Made by a program: the position numbers and the translations under genes
The notes under the pieces: model-generated
What the model was told of the DNA's origin: nothing
What the model saw: only the letters and a program-made list of their open reading frames with translations
Database searches by the model: none
Shown here: positions 1 through 9,082 of the stretch, piece after piece
Layout of the letters: each line of letters begins with the position of its first letter
Numbering within the stretch: the first letter of the stretch is position 1
Assembly (NCBI GenBank): GCA_002261195.1
Contig: MVBO01000169.1
Coordinates: 1 to 29,294 of the forward strand
DNA: 29,294 nucleotides
Direction of reading: 5' to 3'
DNA from: Bifiguratus adelaidae
Taxonomy: Eukaryota > Mucoromycota > Endogonomycetes > Endogonales

Positions 1-53
1 TTTTTTTTTTCTCGTGGAGTGCCCCGCGTATTGATGGATGCGCTTGTGCTTAG

Positions 54-358
54 TACGGTGGAAGTCTCCGTCTATTTGGACCGTGAGGCGCGGAGTAAAG
101 GGATTGGTAAAACGTTGATGGCACGGATCATTGAGGCAGCCAAGGAAAAGGGCTATCATACCATGATTGGTAAGTAGGCATGCCAGGTGAAAGATATTGT
201 GTATTGATGGGCGTTGGTAAGCGGTGATTGCGGGAGAGAATACGATATCCAGCCAATTCTACGGCAAATTGGGATTCAGAGAGGTGGGAACACTCAAGGA
301 AGTTGGCTACAAGTTTGACCGGTGGATCGATGTTCATTTATATGAGCTGCTACTATAA
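54..358 (+). CDS. GNAT N-acetyltransferase, phosphinothricin acetyltransferase-like (C-terminal part)
   Basis: The C-terminal half of a GNAT acetyltransferase, which would transfer acetyl from acetyl-CoA to a small amine substrate. Two exons are visible, 54-169 and 222-358, joined across a GT-AG intron at 170-221; the stop is TAA at 356-358. Bases 1-53 read as the end of an upstream intron, with a T-rich tract and a TTAG acceptor, so the 5' part of the gene lies outside the window. The first exon carries TVEVSVYL and the acetyl-CoA loop pattern R-S-K-G-I-G-K-T-L. The second carries IAGENTISSQFYGKLGF, the usual late GNAT motif with N and GF, and ends in the WIDVHLYELLL tail typical of the phosphinothricin or methionine sulfoximine acetyltransferase group. 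The exact substrate cannot be told from this part. Convergent with the UBE2S gene, 7 bp between stops. Confidence 0.85.
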
Positions 359-365
359 TATACAT

Positions 366-1279
366 TCATAGACGTTTGAGTGTCTTTTTGCTGGCATCCA
401 CCTTCTTCTTTTCACGCAACTTGTCAAGCTCGGTGGATGCGGACCGTTTCCGGGACGTGTTTTCGATACCCGGATCTGCCTTGTCATTGTGTATGGAAGG
501 ATTGTCATTGTTCTTGTCGCTGAGAACATTGGTGGGCGATGCCGTGAGTACGCTTTTCGCTTTGGGTATTTGGGGGTATGAAGCTGATGAGGTGGAAGAT
601 GATGTACAGTCGGCCTGACGAGACTTTAGGCATGCTTCGTATTCGGATTTGCCCATACGTGCATGGATGGAGGTGATGAGTTTGGCATGTTTGGCGTAAT
701 CGTCGTACTTTTCCAACAAGAGTCGACCGGCTTCCTCGTTCAATGCAGACTCGGGGTTGGGAACAATCAACAAGCATTTGATGGTCTGCATAGCATGATG
801 AGTAACCGCATAGTCCGATAGAAGGCACTTACCAGTAAAACATGCGTGATCCCCAGCTCCTTCTTCCAGTCCTTCTTCAACGTATTGACGCACACCTCCC
901 CCGTCTTGGAGACATTGGGATGAAATATCTTGGTGATAAAATAGCCTGAGCGAAAGCATCCATATGAGAAGCAGCGTAACAGGACAACGACGTCACGAGA
1001 CCAACTCACCCTTTGGAGGCGCATTCGGATAGTCTGAACCCAAGACAAGCTTTACCTTAAAGTAACCACCCTCGTACGGTGTCTGTTCTAACTCACAAGA
1101 CGTCAGTAGGACCTCTTTCGGAAATCTCCCGCCATTCACCATGTCTGAGTGAAACGCGCCATGAACCTACCTGGACCCTTTATCCACGCTGTAATCTCTG
1201 ACAAGTCATCACTCTGCACCACAGCAATGTCCTCGAGTGCTTGACGATGCAGTGCTTGCAACTCTCGCGACACTTGCAT
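366..1279 (-). CDS. UBE2S: Ubiquitin-conjugating enzyme E2 of the UBE2S (E2-EPF) type
   Basis: Exons on the minus strand: 1279-1171, 1087-1010, 945-833 and 785-366, giving 239 aa in frame with GT-AG introns. The UBC fold shows [12 protein letters not shown], the HPN motif at residues 71-73 and the catalytic Cys at about 81 in [12 protein letters not shown], followed by [20 protein letters not shown], diagnostic of UBE2S. In animals this enzyme extends Lys11-linked ubiquitin chains on APC/C substrates. After the UBC domain come a Ser/Thr-rich linker, a Lys-rich stretch and a terminal KKTLKRL, matching the animal C-terminal tail that docks on the APC/C; that function is inferred from the family. 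The start is the in-frame ATG at 1279, but about 14 residues of the usual N-terminal helix are missing, so a first exon may be unseen. Gene and family are secure; only the 5' end is doubtful. Confidence 0.9.
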
Positions 1280-1321
1280 GAGAGAAAAAGGCAAATTGTG
1301 AGATACGCGCGACGCGTTGGA
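1280..1321. promoter_or_regulatory. Very short shared region between divergent UBE2S and TOP3 start codons
   Basis: Only 42 bp separate the proposed UBE2S ATG (1279, minus) from the TOP3 ATG (1322, plus). No TATA box is visible. If both starts are right, each promoter must overlap the 5' transcribed part of the other gene. Read on the minus strand, the stretch just before the UBE2S ATG is pyrimidine-rich and ends in a possible splice acceptor, so part of it may be intron. Confidence 0.4.
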
Positions 1322-4300
1322 ATGAGGATTCTTTGCGTGGCAGAAAAGCCGAGTGCTTCGCAGAAGATTGCGGCTATTCTCTCGCAGGGCCAATACACTT
1401 CGGTAGGTGGTTTGTTGACATTGACTTTAGACTCATGACATGCAGCGACCTTCGGCCAACAAGTATGTGAAAAACTACGACTTTGTGTACAAGGTCAATG
1501 GGAACCAGCTGGCCAACGTGACCATGACAAGCTTGCTGGGTCACTTGATGAGTGCAGACTTTCCGCCTGAGTACGGTTCTTGGCGAAAGTGCGATCCTTT
1601 GGTCTTGTTTGAGGCGCCAATTGTCAAGGATGTAAATAAGGTAGGGCATTGCTAGGGGATAGCGACGCGATGACTTAGCGTAGTTACTAGTCTAGCAAGG
1701 CGTTGGCCAAGAATCTGGCCACCGAGGCACGATCCGCTGATCAACTCATCATATGGACCGATTGCGACCGAGAAGGAGAAAACATTGGGTCGGAAGTCGT
1801 GCAGATTTGTCAAAAGGCGCAATCTCGACTTCTTGTCAAGCGGGCCAAATTCTCGGCCATGCAAGCAGCGTAAGGGTAGCCAAAGGCGTTCAGAGCTGAA
1901 GTGACTGATGTTGTCCTATGCTAGTGACATTCATAGAGCCATGCAAAATCCAATCACGTTAGACATGTTGCAAGCCTCAGCTGTCGACGCGAGAATAGAA
2001 TTAGACTTGAGGATAGGTGCAGCATTTACACGCTTTCAGACGCTGCGATTTCAGCATTTGTGGGAAGAATTGGACAAGAAGATTATCAGTTTTGGTAAGA
2101 GATACGTTGGAGGGGGAAGGTTTGTCTCATTGGTGTTCGTAGGTACCTGTCAGATACCCACCTTGGGCTTCGTGGTCGATCGCTTTTTGCAAATTAAAAA
2201 CTTTGTCAAGGAAGACTTTTGGAAGATTGATGTCAGCTATGAACATCCGCGTGAGCACAGTGTGGTACGATTTCACTGGAGTCGGAATCGCCTCTTCGAT
2301 CGCTTGTTTTGTTTTGTACTCTACGAACAATGTGTCAACCATCCTATGGCCACCGTGGAGCGCGTCAACAAGAAGGAAACCAAAAAATGGTTTGTAGTGC
2401 TTTATGATGACTTTTGTGTTGTTAAAGGTCCGTGATAGGAAACCGTATCCATTGACCACCATTGAAATGCAAAAGGTGGGGACTCGCAGTCTACGGATGA
2501 CAGGTGACCGCATCATGGAGGCAAGTATGTGGAGCGGAGATAAATGGTTCCTGACTTCGTCTTACAGATTGCAGAAAAGTTGTACAATCGGGGTTTGATC
2601 AGTTACCCGCGTACAGAAACCGACCAGTTTCCGGATGGATTTGATTACAGTACGCTCATACAGAAGCAAACGTCGGACAGCTCTTGGGGATCCTTTGCAC
2701 AAAAGTAGGGAATACTGTCGTTAGTGACCTAGCGTTACTAAAACTCTCTTCTAGTCTCCTCAATGGCAAGTTCAATCCACCGAGAAAGGGCAAAAACACT
2801 GATCAAGCGCATCCTCCCATTCATCCCACGGGGTATACCGACGCCTTGACCGGAGACGAAAAACGGATCTACGAACTCGTCACGAGGCGATTCCTGGCCT
2901 GTTGTTCCGAAGATGGCAAGGGGCATTCGACCGAGGTGGAGATTGATATTGCCGGAGAGGCGTTCACGGCCACGGGCCTGGTGGTCCTCGAACGTAATTA
3001 TCTGGATGTCTACCCATACGACCGGTGGGAGGGTAACCATATCCCCGACTTTGAGCAAGGATCTCAGTTTATGCCCACCGCGTGCGAAATGAAGGATGGT
3101 AAAACTGAACCACCGAAATTACTGACGGAAACAGATTTGATTGGGCTAATGGAAAAAAATGAGATTGGTAAGCGATCGACAGCATGCATGCCCACCGCAA
3201 CGACTCACCTATCTCTCGTAGGCACGGATGCCACAATCCATGACCATATCAAAATGATACAGACACGCGAGTACGTGGTGAAGGAGAATGGTTATTTTAC
3301 ACCTTCGCAGTTGGGCATTGGCCTTGTGCTTGGCTACGATGAAATTGGGTTCGAAACGTCCTTATCAAAGCCATTCCTCCGAAGAGAGGTAAAAGTGTGA
3401 AATCATGGTTCATAACGGACGCTTATACCTTGATTAGATGGAGCTCAATATGAAGAAGATATGTCAAGGCCAATTGACCAAAGAGCAAGTTGTTGCAGAG
3501 AGCATTGCCATGTACCGCAATGTATTTGTAAGGTTGCGGACCGAATCGAACAAAATTCAGACGCAATTGGAAAAGTGGTTTGGACCGGTAGATCCGATAA
3601 GGTCAAGACAGATCTTTACCAACGGTACTTCGGGGAATGAGACGGTGAGTGCGAAGATTGGTCAACATAAAACCTTGCTCACAATTTCGCAGGACGCTCC
3701 ATCCACTGACGCTTTGCAACCGCCGACATCCGTCACCCGATCCGGTGTCACGATTCGGACGGACGATTCCAACTTCAACGCGACTGAAGGCGGCAACCGC
3801 TCCGCCTACAATTCGCACCACTCTCCCAACACAATGACCATCCCCTCAACCTCCACACACAACATACCCAGAGATTTAACATCCGACGAACCAAACTGCA
3901 ATTGCGGCATGCCATCTGTCTTGCGATCTGTCAGTAAAGAAGGGCCAAATAACGGGCGAGGCTTCTATGTATGTCCCAAAAATCGTGATGATCCGGGTCG
4001 ATGTACCTTTTTCCTGTGGAAAGATCAGGCGGATCAAGGTCAATTCACTCCTCGGCCAACTCAGCTAGCGAACCAACACATACCCGATTGCGACTGTCAT
4101 CAGAAAGCCGTGGCGCGCGTGGTACGAAAGGAAGGGCCCAATAATGGTCGATCATTCTTTTGCTGCGCAAAAGACAGGGATGATAGAGGTCGTTGCGAAT
4201 TCTTCAAGTGGGTCGATGAACCTTCCCATCCTCGTACCGATTTACATCCTGCAACAAGCCTTCCGGTGCCACAATGCCGGTGTGGAGAAGACGCGGTTAT

Positions 4301-4892
4301 CCGGACGGTCGTCAAGGAGTCTGTCAACAAGGGCCGACAGTTCTATAGATGCAACAAGGGCAAAGAGACCGGTGGATGTGACTTCTTTGAGTGGAGTGAT
4401 ACTTTAACGAGCACCATCCGATCTGCGCCGATCGACGACGGCGAGTTTCAGCTCATGGATGAGGATGCGCTGGCCGCCTTCCGCACCCACATGATTGCAG
4501 ACGAAACGACACAATCGTCCCGCGAAAAATGTCATTGTGGACTCGTGTGTCAAATACGTACTATCGCAAAGGCCGACAATCCTCACCGCGGCAAACAGTA
4601 TTATTGTTGCGGCAAACAGAGCAAGATGGCAAGTTGTCGCTACTTTAAGCTACTCGAGGATGATGATGGCGACCAATATGTTGCATCAGTCGCTTCTACG
4701 TCTGCCTCTGGATCTCGAAATCTCACTTGTTACAAATGTGGTCAAGCCGGTCATTTTGCCAACGCTTGTACATCCGAGGATGGATACCAAGCAACCCGAG
4801 GTCGTGGAAGAGGTCGAGGTAGGGGCCGCGGGCGAGGACTAAGACGTGGAAAGCGAACACGAGTCAATGTAGTATCTTTGGATGATTTCTAG
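1322..4892 (+). CDS. TOP3: DNA topoisomerase III with four GRF zinc fingers and a CCHC knuckle
   Basis: Type IA topoisomerase that cuts and passes single strands, acting with a RecQ helicase to dissolve recombination intermediates. Eleven exons: 1322-1402, 1446-1640, 1691-1869, 1925-2094, 2143-2393, 2428-2520, 2568-2704, 2755-3167, 3222-3388, 3438-3644, 3693-4892, giving 1030 aa. The Toprim domain begins MRILCVAEKPS and holds the acidic triad in TDCDREGEN (D116, D118, E120). The catalytic Tyr is about 336 in ISYPRTETDQFP. Further core motifs are DQAHPPIHPT and YLDVYPYDRW. The C-terminal region has four CxC...C...C GRF fingers (about residues 699-745, 764-806, 826-870, 911-955), the fourth lacking the usual Trp, then a CCHC knuckle CYKCGQAGHFANAC near 977 and an Arg-Gly repeat. 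The intron 3645-3692 is a multiple of three without a stop, so it could also be retained. One intron uses a GC donor. Family assignment is certain. Confidence 0.95.
2521..2567 (+). other. GC-AG intron in TOP3
   Basis: The junction encoding RIME|IAEKLY needs removal of exactly 2521-2567, which begins GCAAGT and ends TTACAG. The one nearby GT (GTATGT, four bases in) would break the reading frame. The donor matches the consensus except for C in place of T at position 2. Confidence 0.75.
4798..4850 (+). repeat. Arg-Gly codon repeat in the TOP3 tail
   Basis: Imperfect tandem CGN/GGN codons encode alternating Arg and Gly after the zinc knuckle. RG tracts of this kind usually bind nucleic acid and may be methylated on arginine; that role is family knowledge, not shown here. 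Confidence 0.7.
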
Positions 4893-4996
4893 ACTGTAAC
4901 ATAGATGACAGGGGGGTATACATCATACACAATGTCGAGGCACCACATATGCCAGTGTCGTGATCTATTTCCTTAAGCGCGTAGGCAGACTTCTCG

Positions 4997-5914
4997 TCAA
5001 GGTAATCCATTATACCCTTTCTCGGCTTGAACGGTTTCCGCAATATCGCGCTGCCCTTGTATGTCTTCATCAATGTCGTTCCGCAACCGTTTCAAATGCT
5101 TGCCAGGGAACACCAGAAGATGGGTGTAGATGAACAGTACCATCATTAGGGAATCAAGCACAAGGAAATATGGCTCGTGGGTGATGAGATAACCTTTCCA
5201 TCCTTGACCAAGCTCGACCGATCGATATATTGATCGCGTTTCAATGCAAATGGTAGAAATGGCAAGAGCAATCATGACCCTTTGCCAAGATCGACGAGAC
5301 ACGAGTGAAGGTTTGTTTTTGAAGCATCGGCGATAGTAATCGACGTAAAGGATCATAAAGACGGCGGTGGTGAAGGTTTGAAAGACAATGCCGCCCACCA
5401 TGATATTGGTTCCCAGATTCTCGTCTGCAAGGGTGTTCGCCAAAGATGCCAATGCGCCTCCTGTTGACTGCAGGATTAGGGAGATAAAGTCGCATATCGC
5501 AAAGATGATGGTGAAGTACTTGTGATGACCGGTGGTAGCAGCCAACGCAGAGCTCTCCAATCCGGTCATGCTGACGAGAATTCCAAGTATAGTGTAATTG
5601 GCGGCCGCGAAGATAACTGGCGCTATGACGAGCAGGCAGATTTGGACAAGGAATGCGTTGAAGTCGAATAGATGCACATGAGAAGAAGCAGAATAGATTC
5701 TGGCGCCATATCCAATGCATTCTAGCAAACCTCCAATCGACAAGAGAATGGTCCACCATTTCTTCGTGCGCACCGTCATACCCAAATGAATTAGTGTAGC
5801 GAAGCCAAAGAGTACCAGAGCAACGCCATTGAGAGTAAGGGAGGGTCGGTATCCATATGAAGACCATTCATCAGGGAAGTCGGCCACGTTGGTGATGTTG
5901 GGGATGGTACTCAT
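4997..5914 (-). CDS. RTA1-like seven-transmembrane protein
   Basis: A single-exon gene of 305 aa, unusual here because nearly every neighbour has introns. Seven hydrophobic segments are visible, at roughly residues 28-48, 54-73, 87-112, 132-155, 169-192, 208-226 and 243-265. The family signature RSIYRSVELGQGWKGYLITH followed by EPYFLVLDSLMM precedes the last helix. RTA1 and Rsb1 relatives in yeasts are membrane proteins linked to 7-aminocholesterol resistance and sphingoid-base release, and are often called lipid-translocating exporters; the substrate here is unknown. The short Asn-containing N-terminus precedes helix 1, and the basic C-terminal tail (KHLKRLRND) is probably cytosolic. The start is the ATG at 5912-5914, with a TATA-like box about 40 bp upstream. 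Convergent with TOP3, 104 bp between stops. Confidence 0.93.
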   Translation of the reverse strand: MSTIPNITNVADFPDEWSSYGYRPSLTLNGVALVLFGFATLIHLGMTVRTKKWWTILLSIGGLLECIGYGARIYSASSHVHLFDFNAFLVQICLLVIAPVIFAAANYTILGILVSMTGLESSALAATTGHHKYFTIIFAICDFISLILQSTGGALASLANTLADENLGTNIMVGGIVFQTFTTAVFMILYVDYYRRCFKNKPSLVSRRSWQRVMIALAISTICIETRSIYRSVELGQGWKGYLITHEPYFLVLDSLMMVLFIYTHLLVFPGKHLKRLRNDIDEDIQGQRDIAETVQAEKGYNGLP

Positions 5915-5954
5915 GTTGTTGGTGATACCTTGAGCTTAGGGGCCAGGACATTCA

Positions 5955-5960
5955 TTTATA
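5955..5960 (-). promoter_or_regulatory. TATA-like box upstream of the RTA1-like gene
   Basis: TATAAA on the minus strand, about 40 bp before the ATG at 5914. The position would imply a 5' leader of only about ten bases. Sequence match only. Confidence 0.4.
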
Positions 5961-7308
5961 GTTGTATTTGCCAAGGGTGACAATAATTGACATGCTTTAT
6001 TGCCAAGATGTGCACCTTGCCAAGAACTGGTAGAGATAATATGTGATGGACTCAACACAGCACATCTCTCCAATCTGACGCGCACTTCGTTTTTGCTGTC
6101 GCAAATAGCCGTTCGTAACGTGCCAAGTCAGAGATCAAGCTAATACAGCTTACCAAATCTGCGATGCCGGTATTGTCACCTCAAATATATAGCAAACACC
6201 TCAAACATGGGTTATATGACAAATCCAAGCGCATGGCAAGCATATCCGCTCGCGAAGAGCTTTGCAGCCGAGCATTAACCTGTCAAGCAGATCTTGGCAT
6301 TCTCGTTTTATTTTTTGTAGGATCTCAGATCGTGTATAACTGCCGTTGCATCTACGACCTGACATGACCTCGAAGAGCCAAAGTGTTTTCATTACAACCT
6401 GCAGCGGTGTGTTGACTCTGTTAAGCAAAACATGTTGAGTTGGATCTATGCAAAAGAAATTTGATGCCACCAAAAGACATCTGAATTCCCATACTAGACG
6501 AATTGTTTAATGGAATGCAGCTTGCAAGAGATGATGGTCATGTCGAAAAGTGACGATTATGATGGCACGAAGGACACCATGGACACCTGGGCAGTGATCG
6601 ATGGTATTTTGGCCCGATATGTCAACTGTTGCCCAAATTAGCAAGATCCAACCCCCCGGAATCCGTCTGTTGGCTGTCGGAGCAAATCTCCGTACAGAGT
6701 CTCATCTATAGGAACATATCGAGCTAGCAGTTTTAACACTAATGCGAGGTTAGCTGGAGCAATGTCAACCACAGCATGTACATCGTTGATTGCAAACCTC
6801 ATCGGCTTTATATCAGCTGCCACAAACATGATCGCCTACATATGGCGACGCGCCACATCTTTAAGATCTTAGCAACCCGGCCCTAAAATCCGGTGCCTTT
6901 GGCGTATGGAGAGACAAATTACCGCGCGAACGAGTTCATGGAGCGAATGTGGCCAGTCATATTTCAGTGAGAGCGAAAACCAATCGGTATACACTTGCTT
7001 TACGCATGAGGAAATTTGGTTGTATGGAAGGCCCCTATGTGTGATGGGGCATATCCATTTCCTTTTCTCGTATCATGGGCTGAGATGGGCTAATCCATCA
7101 CTTTGAGAGAATTCCGTAGTTATAAGAATTAAAGCTTACCTTGAGCAGAGATAGGATCTCTCGCTACCATGTCGTTTGTTCACAATGGTTGTTCCCATAT
7201 TAGGAATGAAAGTCGGGAAGGTAGTTGTTGGAGGAAATGCTGAAAGGGCTGGTCCTCATGGGTGAACATTCTGTGTCCCTACAAAGGCACTTACAAAAGG
7301 ATAGGTTC
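5961..7308. other. Gene-poor stretch, nothing firmly recognised
   Basis: Only short reading frames without recognisable domains occur here, on both strands (for example 6638-6829 minus, 63 aa). No tRNA, terminal repeat or tandem array was seen. The first part presumably holds upstream sequence of the RTA1-like gene. Confidence 0.5.
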
Positions 7309-7896
7309 TTAGTGGCAAGGTGGTATATGCAACTTCTGACAATCGCAGATGTAACGTTGACAATCATGGGTACATAAGTTAAAGCAGAACGGGTTTCCCC
7401 GACTCTGGTTAGCGCTTTTGGATTCCCAGGTCAAGCATTTGGGATCGATGCAAGTATATCTTTGCGGCTTGCTTAGCCGCTCATAATACTCTATGCAAAG
7501 GTGTGAGCACTCGAAGAGTTGCCATCCTGTAGTTTGTTGGTCGGACCGAACGTTGTGCAAATAGCACACGACCCAAGTGACGGGTACTCGTTGTCTTGAG
7601 TTTGCTCGCCAGGTCCTGGAATTGATCGCTTCCAAGGCCTTCAGGATCGTCGAGGGCAGAACGCGCCGGTTCTCATTGCTGTCGTAACTCATGACAACAT
7701 GCGACCGCCCACTTCTCGTTTGGAACCTTTCCTGCGCATAGCGATTTACGAACGCCCGCAAATGTGTATGGAGATATGGCTCCCCAGGCACAGTTGTAGG
7801 ATAGTCTGCTTGCCATTGGTTTGCCGGGACTTGCCGTGTATAACATTGACGTAGCGTTTTCGGAGGCATAGCACAGTTCCATATATCGTTCGGCAT
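7309..7896 (-). CDS. His-Me finger (I-PpoI-type) homing-endonuclease-like protein
   Basis: A 195-aa reading frame from the ATG at 7894-7896 to a TAA at 7309. The C-terminal part has the zinc-loop layout of His-Me finger homing endonucleases. An SHLC motif holds the candidate catalytic His132 and a zinc Cys134; C149 and CxxPxC follow, with C154 where I-PpoI has His110; then CLTWESKSANQSR with the candidate metal-binding Asn163; then a second cluster C171, C175, H177, C179. In I-PpoI the matching residues are H98, C100, C105, H110, N119, C125, C132, H134 and C138. The loop between C134 and C149 is longer than in I-PpoI. No intron is needed. It may be a free-standing mobile or domesticated nuclease, or a remnant; whether it is expressed cannot be seen. 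The N-terminal 90 residues resemble nothing I recognise. Confidence 0.6.
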   Translation of the reverse strand: MPNDIWNCAMPPKTLRQCYTRQVPANQWQADYPTTVPGEPYLHTHLRAFVNRYAQERFQTRSGRSHVVMSYDSNENRRVLPSTILKALEAINSRTWRANSRQRVPVTWVVCYLHNVRSDQQTTGWQLFECSHLCIEYYERLSKPQRYTCIDPKCLTWESKSANQSRGNPFCFNLCTHDCQRYICDCQKLHIPPCH

Positions 7897-8582
7897 GATT
7901 CATACTTTCAAGTGTAAGCGAAACAAAGAGCGTTCCGGGCCTTTTCAACACCGTTAAATAAGGGCTGTTGTGCGCAGCAAATAGCATTTTCTATGGAGAA
8001 GGTGCGTTCAACCTTAGTCCAAAACGTCTGCTGCCGTTGGGCAAACCCTGTCGAAGAGAAGATAGTACGTTCGATGCAAGGTTATACCTCTATTGTGAGT
8101 TCGGTGTCTATCGCGACTGGGCGATCCGTATCCTCGGTGCAGACAGTTGCACAGGCTCAAATTAGAAGCATGAATGTGGCCTTGTGAGGCATGCGTATGC
8201 TACACAAACGGACATGGATCTAAGGCGGCACACACCGAATGGCAATACACGTAACAGACTTTCTCACTAGCGCTACATCTTACTATCGTCTCGATGGAGG
8301 CGCCCGACTAAATTTGGTTTCCTTGGATCCCAAGGCTCAACCTAAATCGACATGGTTACCATCGTCTGTACAACCTCACATATGCTCCAGGGTCGCTTTT
8401 AATCTCTTAGCGACCAACCCATATCTTTTCTAATAGCATCCAGACGGTGAAATTGGATGCCAAGCAGTCTCCATCACTACCAATCTGACCTAATACTTTG
8501 CCTAGAGCAACCTCAGCCCATTCCCAAACAATGGTTTCTTTAAAAGGTGAATGTGACCAGGGATGACGTAGGAAATGTATTT
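7897..8582. other. Intergenic stretch, nothing recognised
   Basis: No coding sequence with supporting motifs. The overlapping minus-strand frame at 7673-7987 is in a different frame from the endonuclease-like protein and has no domain signal. No structured RNA or terminal repeat was seen. Confidence 0.45.
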
Positions 8583-8588
8583 TATAAA
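8583..8588 (+). promoter_or_regulatory. TATA-like box upstream of the small hypothetical gene
   Basis: TATAAA about 32 bp before the ATG at 8620. Spacing resembles the box before the RTA1-like gene and mildly supports the small reading frame as a real gene. Confidence 0.35.
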
Positions 8589-8619
8589 CTGGGCGCATTG
8601 AGCATTTACTTCCTTGACC

Positions 8620-8865
8620 ATGGATCAACAGAGACAAAGTAACACGCTTGAATCCAAAAACGCTTCACACCATATCATTGATCAAGCCGGTTCCGCAGCC
8701 GCAGTGCAAGCGGAACGCGAAGATGATGCCAGGATGCAACGCGAACCCAAGAGCGCTTCAAGAGATAGCATGTCCAAGAATGAAAGCCATCATATTGTGG
8801 AGCGTGCGGATGATTTGACAACGGCTAGCAAGACCGGTGAGGCTCTCTGGACCAATCCTACCTGA
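8620..8865 (+). CDS. Small hydrophilic hypothetical protein with an internal repeat
   Basis: An 81-aa reading frame that I cannot assign to a family. It is strongly hydrophilic, Ala/Glu/Asp/Arg/Ser-rich and without Cys. It contains two copies of the pattern SKN-x-SHHI-[IV]-[DE]-[QR]-A, at about residues 12-23 and 48-59, separated by a charged QAEREDDARMQRE stretch. The duplication is clear in the protein while the DNA copies have drifted, which argues for selection on the protein. The ATG at 8620 follows a TATA-like box. A possible GT donor at about 8836 (GTGAGG) leaves open a spliced 3' end. The composition recalls small stress-tolerance proteins, but that is only a guess. Confidence 0.45.
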   Translation: MDQQRQSNTLESKNASHHIIDQAGSAAAVQAEREDDARMQREPKSASRDSMSKNESHHIVERADDLTTASKTGEALWTNPT

Positions 8866-9082
8866 AGTCATCAATCCGTTTTGTTCGTCAATCCTTGCAA
8901 ACGCAATCCCAAAAGTTGTGATTCCTTTCTTATCCATGTACCTCCTCCCATGGTCTTGTGCGCACTCAATGAATGTATGTAGGATGATTGTCCATAATTG
9001 ATACTTTGTATTCCTTACGCTAAACCGCATTGACAATTCACCTTGTATCCCAATTTGGGCGATTTCTCACTCTTGGTACACT

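Noticed and set aside
6638-6829. Minus-strand 63-codon frame in the gene-poor stretch.
   Set aside because: No family resemblance, no splice partner and no promoter-like signal found.
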